Part shown: positions 35,597 to 44,455 of the stretch, in pieces
How the letters are laid out: each line of letters starts with the position of its first letter
How positions within the stretch are numbered: position 1 is the stretch's first letter
Notes under the pieces: generated by a model
Told to the model about the DNA's origin: nothing
What the model saw: the letters and a program-made list of their open reading frames with translations, nothing else
Database searches by the model: none
From: an uncultured Pelagibacteraceae bacterium
GTDB taxonomy: Bacteria > Pseudomonadota > Alphaproteobacteria > Pelagibacterales > Pelagibacteraceae
Assembly: GCA_902586495.1 (NCBI GenBank)
Contig: CACIHQ010000001.1
Span: 51,296-115,295 of the forward strand
Reading direction: 5' to 3'
Length of the DNA: 64,000 nucleotides
Program-made: the position numbers and the translations under genes

Positions 35597-36055
35597 TTAT
35601 TGAATTGTATCTGAGGATATTACATTAATCATTATCTCAGCATCAACTTCTGGGTGTAAGCTTATTTTTACTTTAAATTTTCCAATTGATTTAATATCTT
35701 TAATGGGTTGTATCATTGAAGGTTTAACTTCTTGATTATTTATTTCTTTGATAAGTTTTGAAATTTCGGTAGGCTTTACTGAGCCATACAGTTCATTGTT
35801 TTCAGTGCAAAGCTTTTTGATTTCATATTCTTTTTTATGAATTTTTTCTGAAATTCTCTTTGCTTCTTGTTTTTTTTCATTATCTTTTTTTGAGAGATCT
35901 GTTTTAATTTTGTCTACTTTAGAAATATTTTCTTTAGATGCGTATAATGCTTTTTTATTTGCAATCAGAAAGTTTCTAGCAAACCCTCTTTTAACTTCTA
36001 TAATTTCACCTATAGATCCAATTTTTTTTAAGTTTTCGAGTAGTATTACCTTCAT
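35597..36055 (-). CDS. rplI: 50S ribosomal protein L9
   Basis: L9 binds 23S rRNA near the L1 stalk and helps reading-frame maintenance. The 152-aa protein begins with the universal KVILLENLKKIGSIGEIIEVKRGFARNFLIA pattern (elements VILLENLKKIG and VKRGFARNFLI), continues with the long Lys/Glu-rich connecting helix (about residues 45-78) and ends with the C-terminal domain, which includes LYGSVKPTEI and VKISLHPEVDAEI. It lies one base downstream of rpsR and upstream of dnaB on the same strand. Confidence 0.97.
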   Translation of the reverse strand: MKVILLENLKKIGSIGEIIEVKRGFARNFLIANKKALYASKENISKVDKIKTDLSKKDNEKKQEAKRISEKIHKKEYEIKKLCTENNELYGSVKPTEISKLIKEINNQEVKPSMIQPIKDIKSIGKFKVKISLHPEVDAEIMINVISSDTIQ

Positions 36056-36056
36056 T

Positions 36057-36329
36057 TTATATTAGCGCCAGATTCCTTGCTCTTTTAATTGATAGTGATA
36101 GTTCTCTTTGTTTTTTTTGACTTACATTCGTTATACGAGATGGAAGAATTTTACCGTTTTCAGACGTGTATTTTTTTAACAATTTAATATTTTTGTAATC
36201 AATTTTTGGGGCACCTTTTATGGAAAGTGGGCAGTTTTTTTTAAATTTATACTTATTAGGCTGAAAAATACTTAGCTTAGCAAAATTGCTTTGTTTGTTT
36301 TTTTTATTTCCAGACTGTCTTTTCGGCAT
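36057..36329 (-). CDS. rpsR: 30S ribosomal protein S18
   Basis: S18 sits on the platform of the small subunit and pairs with S6. The 90-aa protein has the S18 core [48 protein letters not shown], with key elements [12 protein letters not shown] (about residues 44-55), ILPSRIT (about 61-67) and [18 protein letters not shown] at the end. The N-terminus is a Lys/Asn-rich extension. It lies between rpsF (seven bases upstream) and rplI (one base downstream), the standard operon. Confidence 0.97.
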   Translation of the reverse strand: MPKRQSGNKKNKQSNFAKLSIFQPNKYKFKKNCPLSIKGAPKIDYKNIKLLKKYTSENGKILPSRITNVSQKKQRELSLSIKRARNLALI

Positions 36330-36336
36330 AATTAAT

Positions 36337-36681
36337 TCATTTATTAGCTTTTTCTAAATCATCTTTTTTATTAAAGTAACTTGTATCCAAGTCAAATTTC
36401 TTAACTCTAACTGTTAAATATCTTAATAATTTTTTATCAATTGACTCATTCTTCTCTAACTCATTTATGGCCTTACCATCACATTTAATTTTAAAATGTA
36501 TATAGCTACCTTTTTTATTTTTCTTGATTAGATAGGAAAGATTTAGCAAACCCCAATTTTCAGTTTTTATTATTTCGCCATTGTTTTTTTCAACAATTTT
36601 GGAATATTTCTCAGTAAGTTGTTTTAAATCGCTTGGTGATGCGTCTTGTCTTGCTATAATTGTATGTTCGTATAAATTCAT
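36337..36681 (-). CDS. rpsF: 30S ribosomal protein S6
   Basis: S6 binds the central domain of 16S rRNA together with S18. The 114-aa protein opens with [17 protein letters not shown] and continues with [29 protein letters not shown] (elements [14 protein letters not shown] and GSYIHF, about residues 39-67) and a C-terminal RYLTVRVKK, all normal for S6. It is the first gene of rpsF-rpsR-rplI-dnaB and is divergent from fabD, with an 84-base intergenic region that holds a likely promoter for each direction. Confidence 0.96.
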   Translation of the reverse strand: MNLYEHTIIARQDASPSDLKQLTEKYSKIVEKNNGEIIKTENWGLLNLSYLIKKNKKGSYIHFKIKCDGKAINELEKNESIDKKLLRYLTVRVKKFDLDTSYFNKKDDLEKANK

Positions 36682-36711
36682 TTAAACTTTCTAAAAAAAT
36701 GAGGATATACT

Positions 36712-36717
36712 ATTATA
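36712..36717 (-). promoter_or_regulatory. Putative -10 box of the rpsF operon
   Basis: Read on the minus strand this is a perfect TATAAT, 31 bases from the rpsF start codon. A weak TTTAAC lies 17 bases upstream (36735-36740) in the -35 position. Placement fits a short 5' leader; AT richness makes chance matches common. Confidence 0.4.
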
Positions 36718-36765
36718 AATCTTTAATTACAATAGTTAAAAAGTTTTAAAAAATAGGTTTTTTTT

Positions 36766-37692
36766 ATGTTTTCAGTAATTTTCCCAGGTCAAGGGTCTCA
36801 ATTAGTTGGAATGGGAAAAGAACTCTATGATAAATTTAATATAGTAAAAGACCTTTTTAAACAGGCAGACGAAACATTAAATTTTTCTATTTCTAAGCTT
36901 ATTCTAGAAGGGCCAAAAGAAGAATTAGATTTAACAGCAAATACACAACCAGCAATATTTTTAATAAGTTATTCAATATTTAATTTAGCAAAAAATGAAT
37001 TCAACTTAGATTTAAATAAAGCAAAATACTTTGCGGGACACTCTTTAGGAGAATATTCGGCATTATCATGTGCAGGATATTTGGATTTTTCAGATACTTT
37101 AAAAATATTGAGAATTAGAGGGGATGCTATGCAAAACTCTGTACCTAAAGGACAGGGAGGAATGGTTGCGGTATTGGGATCAACAGTTGATGAGATTGAA
37201 AGAATTTTAATGGAAAATAAAGAAAATTTAAAAGCACAAATAGCAAATGATAATTCTGAAGGTCAAATTGTTTTGAGCGGGAAAACTAAAGACTTAGACC
37301 AATTTATTCAAATTTTTAAGGCCAATTCAATTAAAAATATTAAACTTCCTGTAAGTGCACCCTTTCACTGTGAACTAATGAATAATGCTACAAAAATTAT
37401 GAAAGAAGAGTTAAATAAACTTAATTTTAAAAATGGGCAAAATAAATTAATTTCTAACGTTACTGCTAATGAGATTAAAGACCCAGATGAGCTTAAAAAT
37501 CTCTTAATTAAGCAAATAGAGAATAGAGTTAGATGGAGAGAAAGCGTGATTAATATGATAGAAAATGATGTAGACCATTTTATAGAAATTGGACCTGGGA
37601 AAGTTTTGTCAGGTTTGGTAAAAAGGATCAATAGAAATGTTAAAATTGATACAATTAATTCTCAAGGTGATATTGAAGGTCTAAAAATATGA
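36766..37692 (+). CDS. fabD: Malonyl-CoA:ACP transacylase
   Basis: FabD loads malonyl groups from CoA onto acyl carrier protein for fatty acid elongation. The 308-aa protein has VIFPGQGSQLVGMGKELYD at the start, the active-site Ser in AGHSLGEYSAL (about residue 92), RGDAMQNSVPKGQGGMVAVLG-like sequence (elements RGDAMQ and GGMVAVLG, with the substrate Arg about 119), and the catalytic His in VSAPFHCELM (about 200), plus IEIGPGKVLSGLVKRI near the end. It is coupled to fabG by a four-base overlap and starts a fabD-fabG-acpP-gmk run. Confidence 0.97.
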   Translation: MFSVIFPGQGSQLVGMGKELYDKFNIVKDLFKQADETLNFSISKLILEGPKEELDLTANTQPAIFLISYSIFNLAKNEFNLDLNKAKYFAGHSLGEYSALSCAGYLDFSDTLKILRIRGDAMQNSVPKGQGGMVAVLGSTVDEIERILMENKENLKAQIANDNSEGQIVLSGKTKDLDQFIQIFKANSIKNIKLPVSAPFHCELMNNATKIMKEELNKLNFKNGQNKLISNVTANEIKDPDELKNLLIKQIENRVRWRESVINMIENDVDHFIEIGPGKVLSGLVKRINRNVKIDTINSQGDIEGLKI

Positions 37693-38426
37693 CTGATTTA
37701 AAAGGTAAAAATATTATTGTTACTGGTGCTTCAGGTGGGATAGGGAATTCAATAATTGAAAAATTAAATCAATCAGGAGCAAATATTTTAGCCTCAGGTA
37801 GAAGAATAGAAAAGCTTGAGGAATTAAAAAGTAAATATGGAAATATTAAAATATTAAAGTTTGATATATCTCAAAGCGATAAAATCGAGGAATTTGTTGA
37901 AAACGCAACTATACAACTTGGTGGTAGTTTAGATTGTGTCGTTAATAATGCAGGCATTACCCAAGACAATTTAGCAATAAGGATGAGCTTAGATGAATGG
38001 AAAAAAGTTATTGATGTTAACTTAACATCAACTTTTTTGATGAGCAAATCAGCAATTAAAAAAATGCTTAAAAATAAATCCGGAAAGATTGTTAATATTA
38101 CGTCAGTCGTTGGACACACAGGTAATTTAGGACAGGCCAATTACACAGCTTCTAAAGCAGGTATAATTGCAATGTCTAAGAGTTTGGCAATAGAATATGC
38201 AAAGAAAAATATAAATATAAATTGTATTTCACCTGGTTTTATTAAAACAGCTATGACGGATAAATTAGACGATAAATTCAAAGAGGCTATAATATCAAAA
38301 ATTCCCTCTGCCCGACTAGGAGAGCCAGATGATATTGCAAATGCTGTACTTTTTTTATGTTCTAGTCACTCAAGTTATATAAATGGAGAAACCTTGCATG
38401 TTAATGGAGGCATGTATATGGCTTGA
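37689..38426 (+). CDS. fabG: 3-oxoacyl-ACP reductase
   Basis: FabG reduces beta-ketoacyl-ACP with NADPH in each elongation cycle. The 245-aa SDR shows VTGASGGIGNSII (about residues 11-23), VNNAGITQDNLAIRM (about 85-99, the FabG-specific segment), catalytic Ser in IVNITSVVGHTGN (about 139) and YTASKAGIIAMSKSLA (Tyr/Lys about 152/156), ending SSYINGETLHVNGGMYMA. It overlaps fabD by four bases, and acpP follows 48 bases later, with a possible promoter at the fabG stop codon. Confidence 0.97.
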   Translation: MTDLKGKNIIVTGASGGIGNSIIEKLNQSGANILASGRRIEKLEELKSKYGNIKILKFDISQSDKIEEFVENATIQLGGSLDCVVNNAGITQDNLAIRMSLDEWKKVIDVNLTSTFLMSKSAIKKMLKNKSGKIVNITSVVGHTGNLGQANYTASKAGIIAMSKSLAIEYAKKNININCISPGFIKTAMTDKLDDKFKEAIISKIPSARLGEPDDIANAVLFLCSSHSSYINGETLHVNGGMYMA

Positions 38427-38450
38427 CAAAATAGGTTTTTAAACTAATAA
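38423..38450 (+). promoter_or_regulatory. Putative promoter of acpP
   Basis: A perfect TTGACA (38423-38428) overlaps the fabG stop codon and is followed after 16 bases by TAATAA (38445-38450), a weak -10. Transcription from it would give acpP an independent, strong supply, in keeping with the high demand for carrier protein. The -10 is poor, so this is tentative. Confidence 0.4.
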
Positions 38451-38474
38451 CAATTTATAACAATAAGGATCAAA

Positions 38475-38714
38475 ATGTCAGAAGATGTTTCAAGTAAAGT
38501 TAAAAAAATAGTTGCAGATCACTTAGGTATTGATGAAGCAAAAGTTACAGAAGAATCTAGTTTTATAGATGATTTGGGTGCGGATAGTCTAGATACTGTG
38601 GAATTAGTTATGGCTTTTGAGGAGGAATTTGGTTCAGAAATTTCTGATAGTGAGGCTGAAAAGATTTTAACAGTTGGAGATGCTGTAAAATTTATAGAAG
38701 GAAAAGCTAACTAA
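38475..38714 (+). CDS. acpP: Acyl carrier protein
   Basis: ACP carries growing fatty acyl chains on a phosphopantetheine arm. The 79-aa acidic protein has the attachment motif [20 protein letters not shown], with the modified Ser at about residue 41, and the usual [16 protein letters not shown] helix before it. An AAGGA ribosome site is about six bases upstream of the start. It is followed after only six bases by gmk; the fabF gene commonly found here is missing. Confidence 0.98.
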   Translation: MSEDVSSKVKKIVADHLGIDEAKVTEESSFIDDLGADSLDTVELVMAFEEEFGSEISDSEAEKILTVGDAVKFIEGKAN

Positions 38715-38720
38715 CAATTA

Positions 38721-39353
38721 ATGCCCACAAACAAAGATGGGGTAATGATAATTCTTTCCTCTCCATCAGGAGCAGGAAAAACAACACTAGTTGGTTTATT
38801 ATCACAACGCCCTAATTTTGAAATTTCGATATCTCATACAACAAGAGAGCCTAGACAAAATGAAATACAAAATAAAGACTATTATTTTGTCAGTGAAAAA
38901 GAATTTAAAAGGCTGATAGGAAATGAAGAATTTCTAGAATATGCAAAAGTTTTTAACAATCTTTATGGTACAACTCGTACTCCTGTAATTGAAAGACTAA
39001 ACAAAGGGAAAAATGTTTTATTTGATATTGATTGGCAAGGCGCAGATCAAATAAAGAATAAAAAATTAGATTACAGACTGATTACTTTTTTTATTTTACC
39101 ACCGAGTAAACAAATTTTACTTGAGAGACTATCTCATCGACATATGGGTGATAAAACTATGGTTGAACAAAGAATGAATCAGTTTAGTCATGATGTTTTG
39201 CATTGGATTAATTATGATTACGTAGTCATAAATGATACTTTAAATAATTGTTTTTTAAAAATTCTTAATTTAATTGATGCAGAACTAAACAATGGTTCAA
39301 AAGATTACGATAAAGATTTTATTAGAAAACATGTAGAAAAACTAACCAGTTAG
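38721..39353 (+). CDS. gmk: Guanylate kinase
   Basis: Gmk phosphorylates GMP to GDP with ATP. The 210-aa protein has the P-loop [16 protein letters not shown] (about residues 12-27), the GMP-binding [26 protein letters not shown] (elements SHTTREPR and [10 protein letters not shown], about 37-62), [13 protein letters not shown] (about 73) and [14 protein letters not shown] (about 98-111). The N-terminus has a short five-residue extension before the kinase fold. It overlaps the convergent rsmA gene by 12 bases. It is immediately behind acpP. Confidence 0.95.
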   Translation: MPTNKDGVMIILSSPSGAGKTTLVGLLSQRPNFEISISHTTREPRQNEIQNKDYYFVSEKEFKRLIGNEEFLEYAKVFNNLYGTTRTPVIERLNKGKNVLFDIDWQGADQIKNKKLDYRLITFFILPPSKQILLERLSHRHMGDKTMVEQRMNQFSHDVLHWINYDYVVINDTLNNCFLKILNLIDAELNNGSKDYDKDFIRKHVEKLTS

Positions 39354-40130
39354 AATTTCGTATTCTTTGACTAAATTATAATATGTATCAAGATTCAAAT
39401 TTTGTGGTCTCAAATCTAAATTTAATTTCAATTTTTCTTTTATTTCATCATTTCCATGAAACAATTGATTGAAAGGTTTTTTAATCATTTTTCTTCTATG
39501 ATTAAAAAAAGATCTTGTAATCAATTCGATATTTTTGGCTTTATTGATTTTGAAAAAATTTTTTTTTGGTTTAAAAATTAGTAAAGTACTTTCTATTTTT
39601 GGTTTAGGCCAGAAAGCAGATGGATTAATGTCACAAACTTTTGTTATTTCTAGCTTCCATTTAGCCAAAATGGATAATCTTCCGTAATTAGATGTATTTA
39701 CGTTCGCTATGATTCTGTCTGCCACTTCTTTTTGAAACATTAATACTAAACTTTCAAACCAAAATTTTTCATTATCTAAGTTGATAATCCATTTACACAA
39801 TATTTCAGTAGAAATATTGTAAGGTAAATTTCCAAAAACAATTAGCTTATCTGATGATAATTTTTTTTCGTTAACATTTAGTATATCATCATTGATTATT
39901 TTTAAATTTCTATGAAATTTTTTTTTTAAATCAGTTGCAAGATTACTATCCTTCTCTACTATAAAAAATTTCTTTGGTTTTTTTTTCAATATATATGATG
40001 TCAAATTTCCTGTCCCAGGCCCAACTTCTAACACTGTCTTATCTTTAATATTTTCAATACTTGTAATTTTTTCTAAAATCTTTTTATCTATAAGAAAATT
40101 TTGACCCAAACTTTTTTTTGCTTTGATCAT
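39342..40130 (-). CDS. rsmA: 16S rRNA dimethyladenosine transferase
   Basis: RsmA (KsgA) dimethylates two adjacent adenines in helix 45 of 16S rRNA late in small-subunit assembly. The 262-aa protein starts [15 protein letters not shown], then carries the SAM motif [16 protein letters not shown] (about residues 34-49), the family's catalytic NLPYNIS (about 102-108), [11 protein letters not shown] (about 130) and [15 protein letters not shown] (about 166-180), all diagnostic. It overlaps pdxA by four bases and ends within the convergent gmk. Confidence 0.96.
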   Translation of the reverse strand: MIKAKKSLGQNFLIDKKILEKITSIENIKDKTVLEVGPGTGNLTSYILKKKPKKFFIVEKDSNLATDLKKKFHRNLKIINDDILNVNEKKLSSDKLIVFGNLPYNISTEILCKWIINLDNEKFWFESLVLMFQKEVADRIIANVNTSNYGRLSILAKWKLEITKVCDINPSAFWPKPKIESTLLIFKPKKNFFKINKAKNIELITRSFFNHRRKMIKKPFNQLFHGNDEIKEKLKLNLDLRPQNLNLDTYYNLVKEYEILTG

Positions 40131-41095
40131 TTTATCTTTTCTAGAAAAGATATAGCTTTGTATAAACTAAGAGAACTTGACAAATTTTTACCAAGCATTG
40201 TCTCGTTAGGACCATGGTCAGGTGAAATTCTTAAGAAAGGTAAACCTAATGTAATATTAATAGCATCATATTCAAAAAGAGTTTTAATGGGTGTTAAAAC
40301 TTGATCGTGATACATTCCTATTATTACATCAAATTTTTTCCTATTATTTTTTAAAAAGATTGTGTCAGCAGCATAGGGTCCATATACTTTGAATCTACGT
40401 TTCTTTAAATCTGATATTGTAGGTTTAATAATTTTTTCATCTTCATTAAATTTATTAGTACTTTCACAATGTGGGTTAAGACCTGTTAGAGCAATCTTAG
40501 GTTTAAACCCTATATAGGTCTTATAAAAATCATTTATTAACTGAACTTTTTCAAAAATTAATTTTTTCTGAATAAATTTTGAAACTTCTTTTAAAGGAAG
40601 GTGGGTTGTTACTGGGCAAACTGATAAATTATTATTATATATTAACATCGCTATTTTTTTTTTATTAAATTTTTCAGCAAAATACTCTGTTATTCCTAAA
40701 AATTTTTTTTTTAAAAAGTTTTTTTTTGAGATAGGTCCATTTATTAGTTTATCAGAATAATTTGACTTTAATAAAATTATAGCAATTTCAAAACATCTTC
40801 TGATATAATTATTCGATTTATTGCTAATTTTCTCAAATGCTTTTTTTTGATTATAATCAACATTGATTAAATTTATTGAATTGTTGCTCAATTTATAATT
40901 AGTAATCTTTTTTAAATTTAAAATTTTTATCTTTTTTTGAAAATTTAATTTTTTCATTTGAAGAGAGAGGATCCTGTGAGAGGCTATTAAAACAAGGGGA
41001 CTTTTAATTTTTTTTTTTTTTAAAATTTTAAACAAAATTTCAAAAAAAATACTATTGGGTTCCCCTGCAACTAATATTATTGGTTTATAGCTCAT
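40127..41095 (-). CDS. pdxA: 4-hydroxythreonine-4-phosphate dehydrogenase
   Basis: PdxA oxidises 4-phosphohydroxythreonine in the DXP-dependent branch of vitamin B6 synthesis. The 322-aa protein has the opening ILVAGEPNSIFFEI, NGPISKKNFLKKKFLGITEYFAEKF (elements NGPISK and GITEYFAEK, with conserved His replaced around the T-E-Y region), ALTGLNPHCES (metal His, about residue 211), GPYAADTIF (about 245) and IGMYHDQVLTPIKT (metal His, about 264) and ISPDHGPNE near the end. A run of 14 A residues in the mRNA encodes four lysines near residue 28. It lies between surA (11-base overlap) and rsmA. Confidence 0.93.
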   Translation of the reverse strand: MSYKPIILVAGEPNSIFFEILFKILKKKKIKSPLVLIASHRILSLQMKKLNFQKKIKILNLKKITNYKLSNNSINLINVDYNQKKAFEKISNKSNNYIRRCFEIAIILLKSNYSDKLINGPISKKNFLKKKFLGITEYFAEKFNKKKIAMLIYNNNLSVCPVTTHLPLKEVSKFIQKKLIFEKVQLINDFYKTYIGFKPKIALTGLNPHCESTNKFNEDEKIIKPTISDLKKRRFKVYGPYAADTIFLKNNRKKFDVIIGMYHDQVLTPIKTLFEYDAINITLGLPFLRISPDHGPNETMLGKNLSSSLSLYKAISFLEKIK

Positions 41096-42008
41096 CTATT
41101 GTAATATCCTTTTTTAATTTATTCAAAAATAAATTGGAAAATTGATTCAACTGTTCATTGGTTTTAATTCTTACTATTTTACTTAATTCTTTATCAACAT
41201 TTAAATTTCTTTTTGAAATTTTTTTTTCTTTCAATTTAAGAATTAGATATCCACCAGGAATTATTATAGGATTTGTATATTTATTAATTCCAATTTTAGA
41301 AATTTTTTTTAAGATTTTTTTATTAACTGAATTTTCACTGATCCAACCAATATTTCCACCAACTCTGGAGGTTTCAGAAATACTATAAATTAATGCAGAA
41401 TTTTCAAAACCATTTTTTTCAATGGCGTCCTCAATAATCTTAAACTTTTCATCTAATGTTTGGTTCTCTTTTAAATCAAATACAATCTCAGAAAGGAGAT
41501 ACTCAGTTTGATTTTCATTTTTTAATATTTCCTCCTTTAATTTATCTAAATTAATCTTAATTTTTTTTGAATATTTATCATAGATAAATTGGTTCCATAT
41601 AGCATTTATTGTCAATTTATTTCTTATGAAATCAGTTTCAATATCAAAGCTTTTAACATAAGCCAATAACTCATCAACATTTGTGTATCCACTTTTAGAA
41701 TATGTAGAAATTAAAATTCTGTTAAAGTCCTCATTATTAATTTCAATTTTTTGAACAATCTTTTTTAAATTAATTTCTTTTACTTTATCTTTGATTAAAG
41801 AATTTCTGGCAATCTCAAAAATTTTTTCATTATCTAAATTATTAATGTTTTTATTTATAGACTTTAAGTAATTGATTTCATTTAAGATATCTACAGTTGT
41901 GATTATTTCATTATTAATTTTTAATAGTATTTTATTTTCATAGGAATGTATTGGATAATTTATTAAAGATGAAAAAAAAATTATAATTAAAATTAAATTA
42001 ATTCTCAT
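41085..42008 (-). CDS. surA: SurA-like periplasmic peptidyl-prolyl isomerase/chaperone
   Basis: This exported chaperone helps outer-membrane proteins such as LptD fold. The 307-aa protein has a signal peptide (about 1-22), an N-terminal chaperone region with NNEIITTVDILNEINYLKSINKNI (elements NNEIITTVDI), a SurA hallmark, and a single parvulin-like domain at about 165-270 that includes SRVGGNIGWISE and TNPIIIPGGYLILKLKEK. E. coli SurA has two parvulin domains, so this is a shortened version. It sits directly downstream of lptD, 11 bases away, the expected lptD-surA-pdxA-rsmA order. Confidence 0.88.
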   Translation of the reverse strand: MRINLILIIIFFSSLINYPIHSYENKILLKINNEIITTVDILNEINYLKSINKNINNLDNEKIFEIARNSLIKDKVKEINLKKIVQKIEINNEDFNRILISTYSKSGYTNVDELLAYVKSFDIETDFIRNKLTINAIWNQFIYDKYSKKIKINLDKLKEEILKNENQTEYLLSEIVFDLKENQTLDEKFKIIEDAIEKNGFENSALIYSISETSRVGGNIGWISENSVNKKILKKISKIGINKYTNPIIIPGGYLILKLKEKKISKRNLNVDKELSKIVRIKTNEQLNQFSNLFLNKLKKDITIDEL

Positions 42009-42019
42009 GAAACTAGTTT

Positions 42020-44455
42020 TTATTGATCAACTTTTTGTTCAAAGCTTGTTAAAGGTGTTAAAGTAATACTAAATATTAAATTTTCTGATGGTTTTAAATC
42101 TCTATCCTCATAATAAGATTTATTATATTTAACTCCAGCGATTAAACAGTCATTTTTATATTCATAGAGCAAATTATAATATTCAGTTAAATTAATTTTT
42201 CTATTTCGTCTTGTATTAAATGTAATATAGTTTTCATCATTAAATTTTAAAGATGTTTTATTTTCAATAGTATTTGTATCACCAATTGCTTCATTTTCTT
42301 CTATAAAGTTAAATGTTGTGTTGAAATTTTTATAGATGATTGATGTGTTTAATGAGTTATATTCCAATGTATTAAGATCATTGTCTAGTATGAAATCATA
42401 AGATACATTTATAATGTTTGAAAAATCATTGGATATTGATCCAAAAATATTTGGATCTTTACCACTTAATCCAGTTGATTTGGGTATAAAATTTTCATTC
42501 TCATCTCTATAGACAGTTGCAATTTTTGCCTCAAAAAATTTATTTATATCGTCTAATCTTGATTTTTTGTACTCAACTCCCAGGGTCAAAGATCTTCCTT
42601 CTTCAAAAGAGTCATCTATAGCAAGTCTATTTATGTCAAATATTCCATCAACATTTATAGATCTATCACTTGTGGAATAATCTTTCATGTCACCTGGATT
42701 TAATCTAAATGATATTTTTGGAGTGAGATAATTAACTTCTTCATCTGTCTGATTAATAAGCGGTAGACTAGTATTGAACTCAATAATACTCATAAGTTCC
42801 ATTTGAGGGCTAGATTTGTATAACGTATCATTTTTAGCTACAGTATTTAAGTTTTTTAGATAAATGTTATATTCATTTTTAAATCCGTTATCTGATAAAA
42901 TATTTGAACTCTTAAAATTTAAATCATTTATAATTTTTGTTCTTAAATTATTAGTATTGTTTAGATCATTGCTACCGCTAGATTTGAAATTAATTGTTCC
43001 ATTATTAAAATCGCTAAATAATTGTTTATCAAAATCATAATAAGGTAGTATAAATTGATATCGATCTGAACTTACAAGGTTTAGACTTTCAAAAGATTGA
43101 AAGCCAGTTACTAAATTAAATTTACTATTATTTAGAATCAGTTTAGCTTCAGAGTTCAATACATCATAATCTTTTGGAGTAGTCCTATTTTTAAAAATAT
43201 TGCTATCAAAAATCTTTAAATAAGTGTCATTTGAAACTGTTTTTAATGAGATAAAAAAATCACTTTGAGTAAAATTTTTCCAAGCTAAATTTGCATCAAA
43301 CTCAGCAAAAAAGTGACTTATACTATTGGTTTTATTTGAGAGTGAAGATTGATAACCATCAACAAATGAAAAATCTAATATCGCTGATGAATTTTTATTT
43401 TTTAATCTATACTCATTTTGAAACATTTTAATATCACTATCAAATAAAGTGGGCCTGAATGTAAAATCTTTATCATGAGATATTACATGGTAGTAAGGTA
43501 AATTTAGAGATGATCCTAAAATATTAGAATTATTTACGCTTGGTTTTAAAAAACCAGATTGTCTTTTTACAGTTGGATCAGGATGAAAAAATTTTGGAAA
43601 ATATAAAACAGGTACATTATAAATTTTAAGCAGAGCATTATCATAAATTAGTTGTTTCTTATTTTTATCATGTTTAATTTGACTAGCTGTTACAACCCAA
43701 GGAGGACAATCGGTATCGTCATTACAACTCGTAAAAACACCTTTTTTAATTGTGGTAATATTATTCTCACTTTCAGCAGATACACCTTTTAGGCGAGGAT
43801 CATTTTTTAAATCATCAAATATATCCTTTTTTAAATTAATTTTGATATTTTTAGCAACAAAACTTTTTTCATTGAAATTAAACATCCCGCTATCAAAAAA
43901 TAATTTATCATTTTGAGGTAAATTGAAATTGAAATTTACTAAAATTTTTTCTCCTTTTAATATTTTATCCTCTAAAGAGAAATTGAATTTTTTTAACTCC
44001 ATATAAGTTTGTTCATCATTATCAACTAAGGTAGAATTTTTACTTGAGCTTAATAACTTTTCATTTCTAAGAAAAATAACATCTGATGATTTTAAAATGA
44101 ATCTCGAGTTAAATTTACTTTTAGTTTTTCCTTTACTGGTTATTTTTTCTCTATTTCTCTCATAAGTAATATCATTTGATGAAATGTTATAATCATTAAT
44201 AGAGTCCTTAATTATAACTTTACCGGTAGCATTAAGTATATTTTCATTCTTCAAATAGATAAAATTATCAGCTTCGATAATGACACCATCATTAGTCGAA
44301 ATTTTTCCTCTTTTAAGGCCTATGATTTTGTTTCCATCATCTAAGATTTGAATCTCAGATACATCAAAGTTAAATTGATCTTGAGCCATTGAAAATGGCA
44401 TCAATAAAAGCTTCGTAAAAAATATTATTAGAATAAATAAAATTTTATTTCTCAT
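42020..44455 (-). CDS. lptD: LPS-assembly outer membrane protein LptD
   Basis: LptD is the beta-barrel that inserts lipopolysaccharide into the outer leaflet. The 811-aa protein has a signal peptide (about residues 1-24, ending MAQ), an N-terminal OstA/LptA-like domain (about 30-240, with KRGKISTNDGVIIEADNFIYLKNENILNATGKV, elements DGVIIEADN and LNATGKV), and a long C-terminal barrel region beginning near VPVLYFPKFFHPDPTVKRQSGFLKPS (elements PVLYFPKFFHPDP and RQSGFLKPS, about 270-292), which is the family signature. It overlaps lptG by 11 bases. Confidence 0.94.
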   Translation of the reverse strand: MRNKILFILIIFFTKLLLMPFSMAQDQFNFDVSEIQILDDGNKIIGLKRGKISTNDGVIIEADNFIYLKNENILNATGKVIIKDSINDYNISSNDITYERNREKITSKGKTKSKFNSRFILKSSDVIFLRNEKLLSSSKNSTLVDNDEQTYMELKKFNFSLEDKILKGEKILVNFNFNLPQNDKLFFDSGMFNFNEKSFVAKNIKINLKKDIFDDLKNDPRLKGVSAESENNITTIKKGVFTSCNDDTDCPPWVVTASQIKHDKNKKQLIYDNALLKIYNVPVLYFPKFFHPDPTVKRQSGFLKPSVNNSNILGSSLNLPYYHVISHDKDFTFRPTLFDSDIKMFQNEYRLKNKNSSAILDFSFVDGYQSSLSNKTNSISHFFAEFDANLAWKNFTQSDFFISLKTVSNDTYLKIFDSNIFKNRTTPKDYDVLNSEAKLILNNSKFNLVTGFQSFESLNLVSSDRYQFILPYYDFDKQLFSDFNNGTINFKSSGSNDLNNTNNLRTKIINDLNFKSSNILSDNGFKNEYNIYLKNLNTVAKNDTLYKSSPQMELMSIIEFNTSLPLINQTDEEVNYLTPKISFRLNPGDMKDYSTSDRSINVDGIFDINRLAIDDSFEEGRSLTLGVEYKKSRLDDINKFFEAKIATVYRDENENFIPKSTGLSGKDPNIFGSISNDFSNIINVSYDFILDNDLNTLEYNSLNTSIIYKNFNTTFNFIEENEAIGDTNTIENKTSLKFNDENYITFNTRRNRKINLTEYYNLLYEYKNDCLIAGVKYNKSYYEDRDLKPSENLIFSITLTPLTSFEQKVDQ

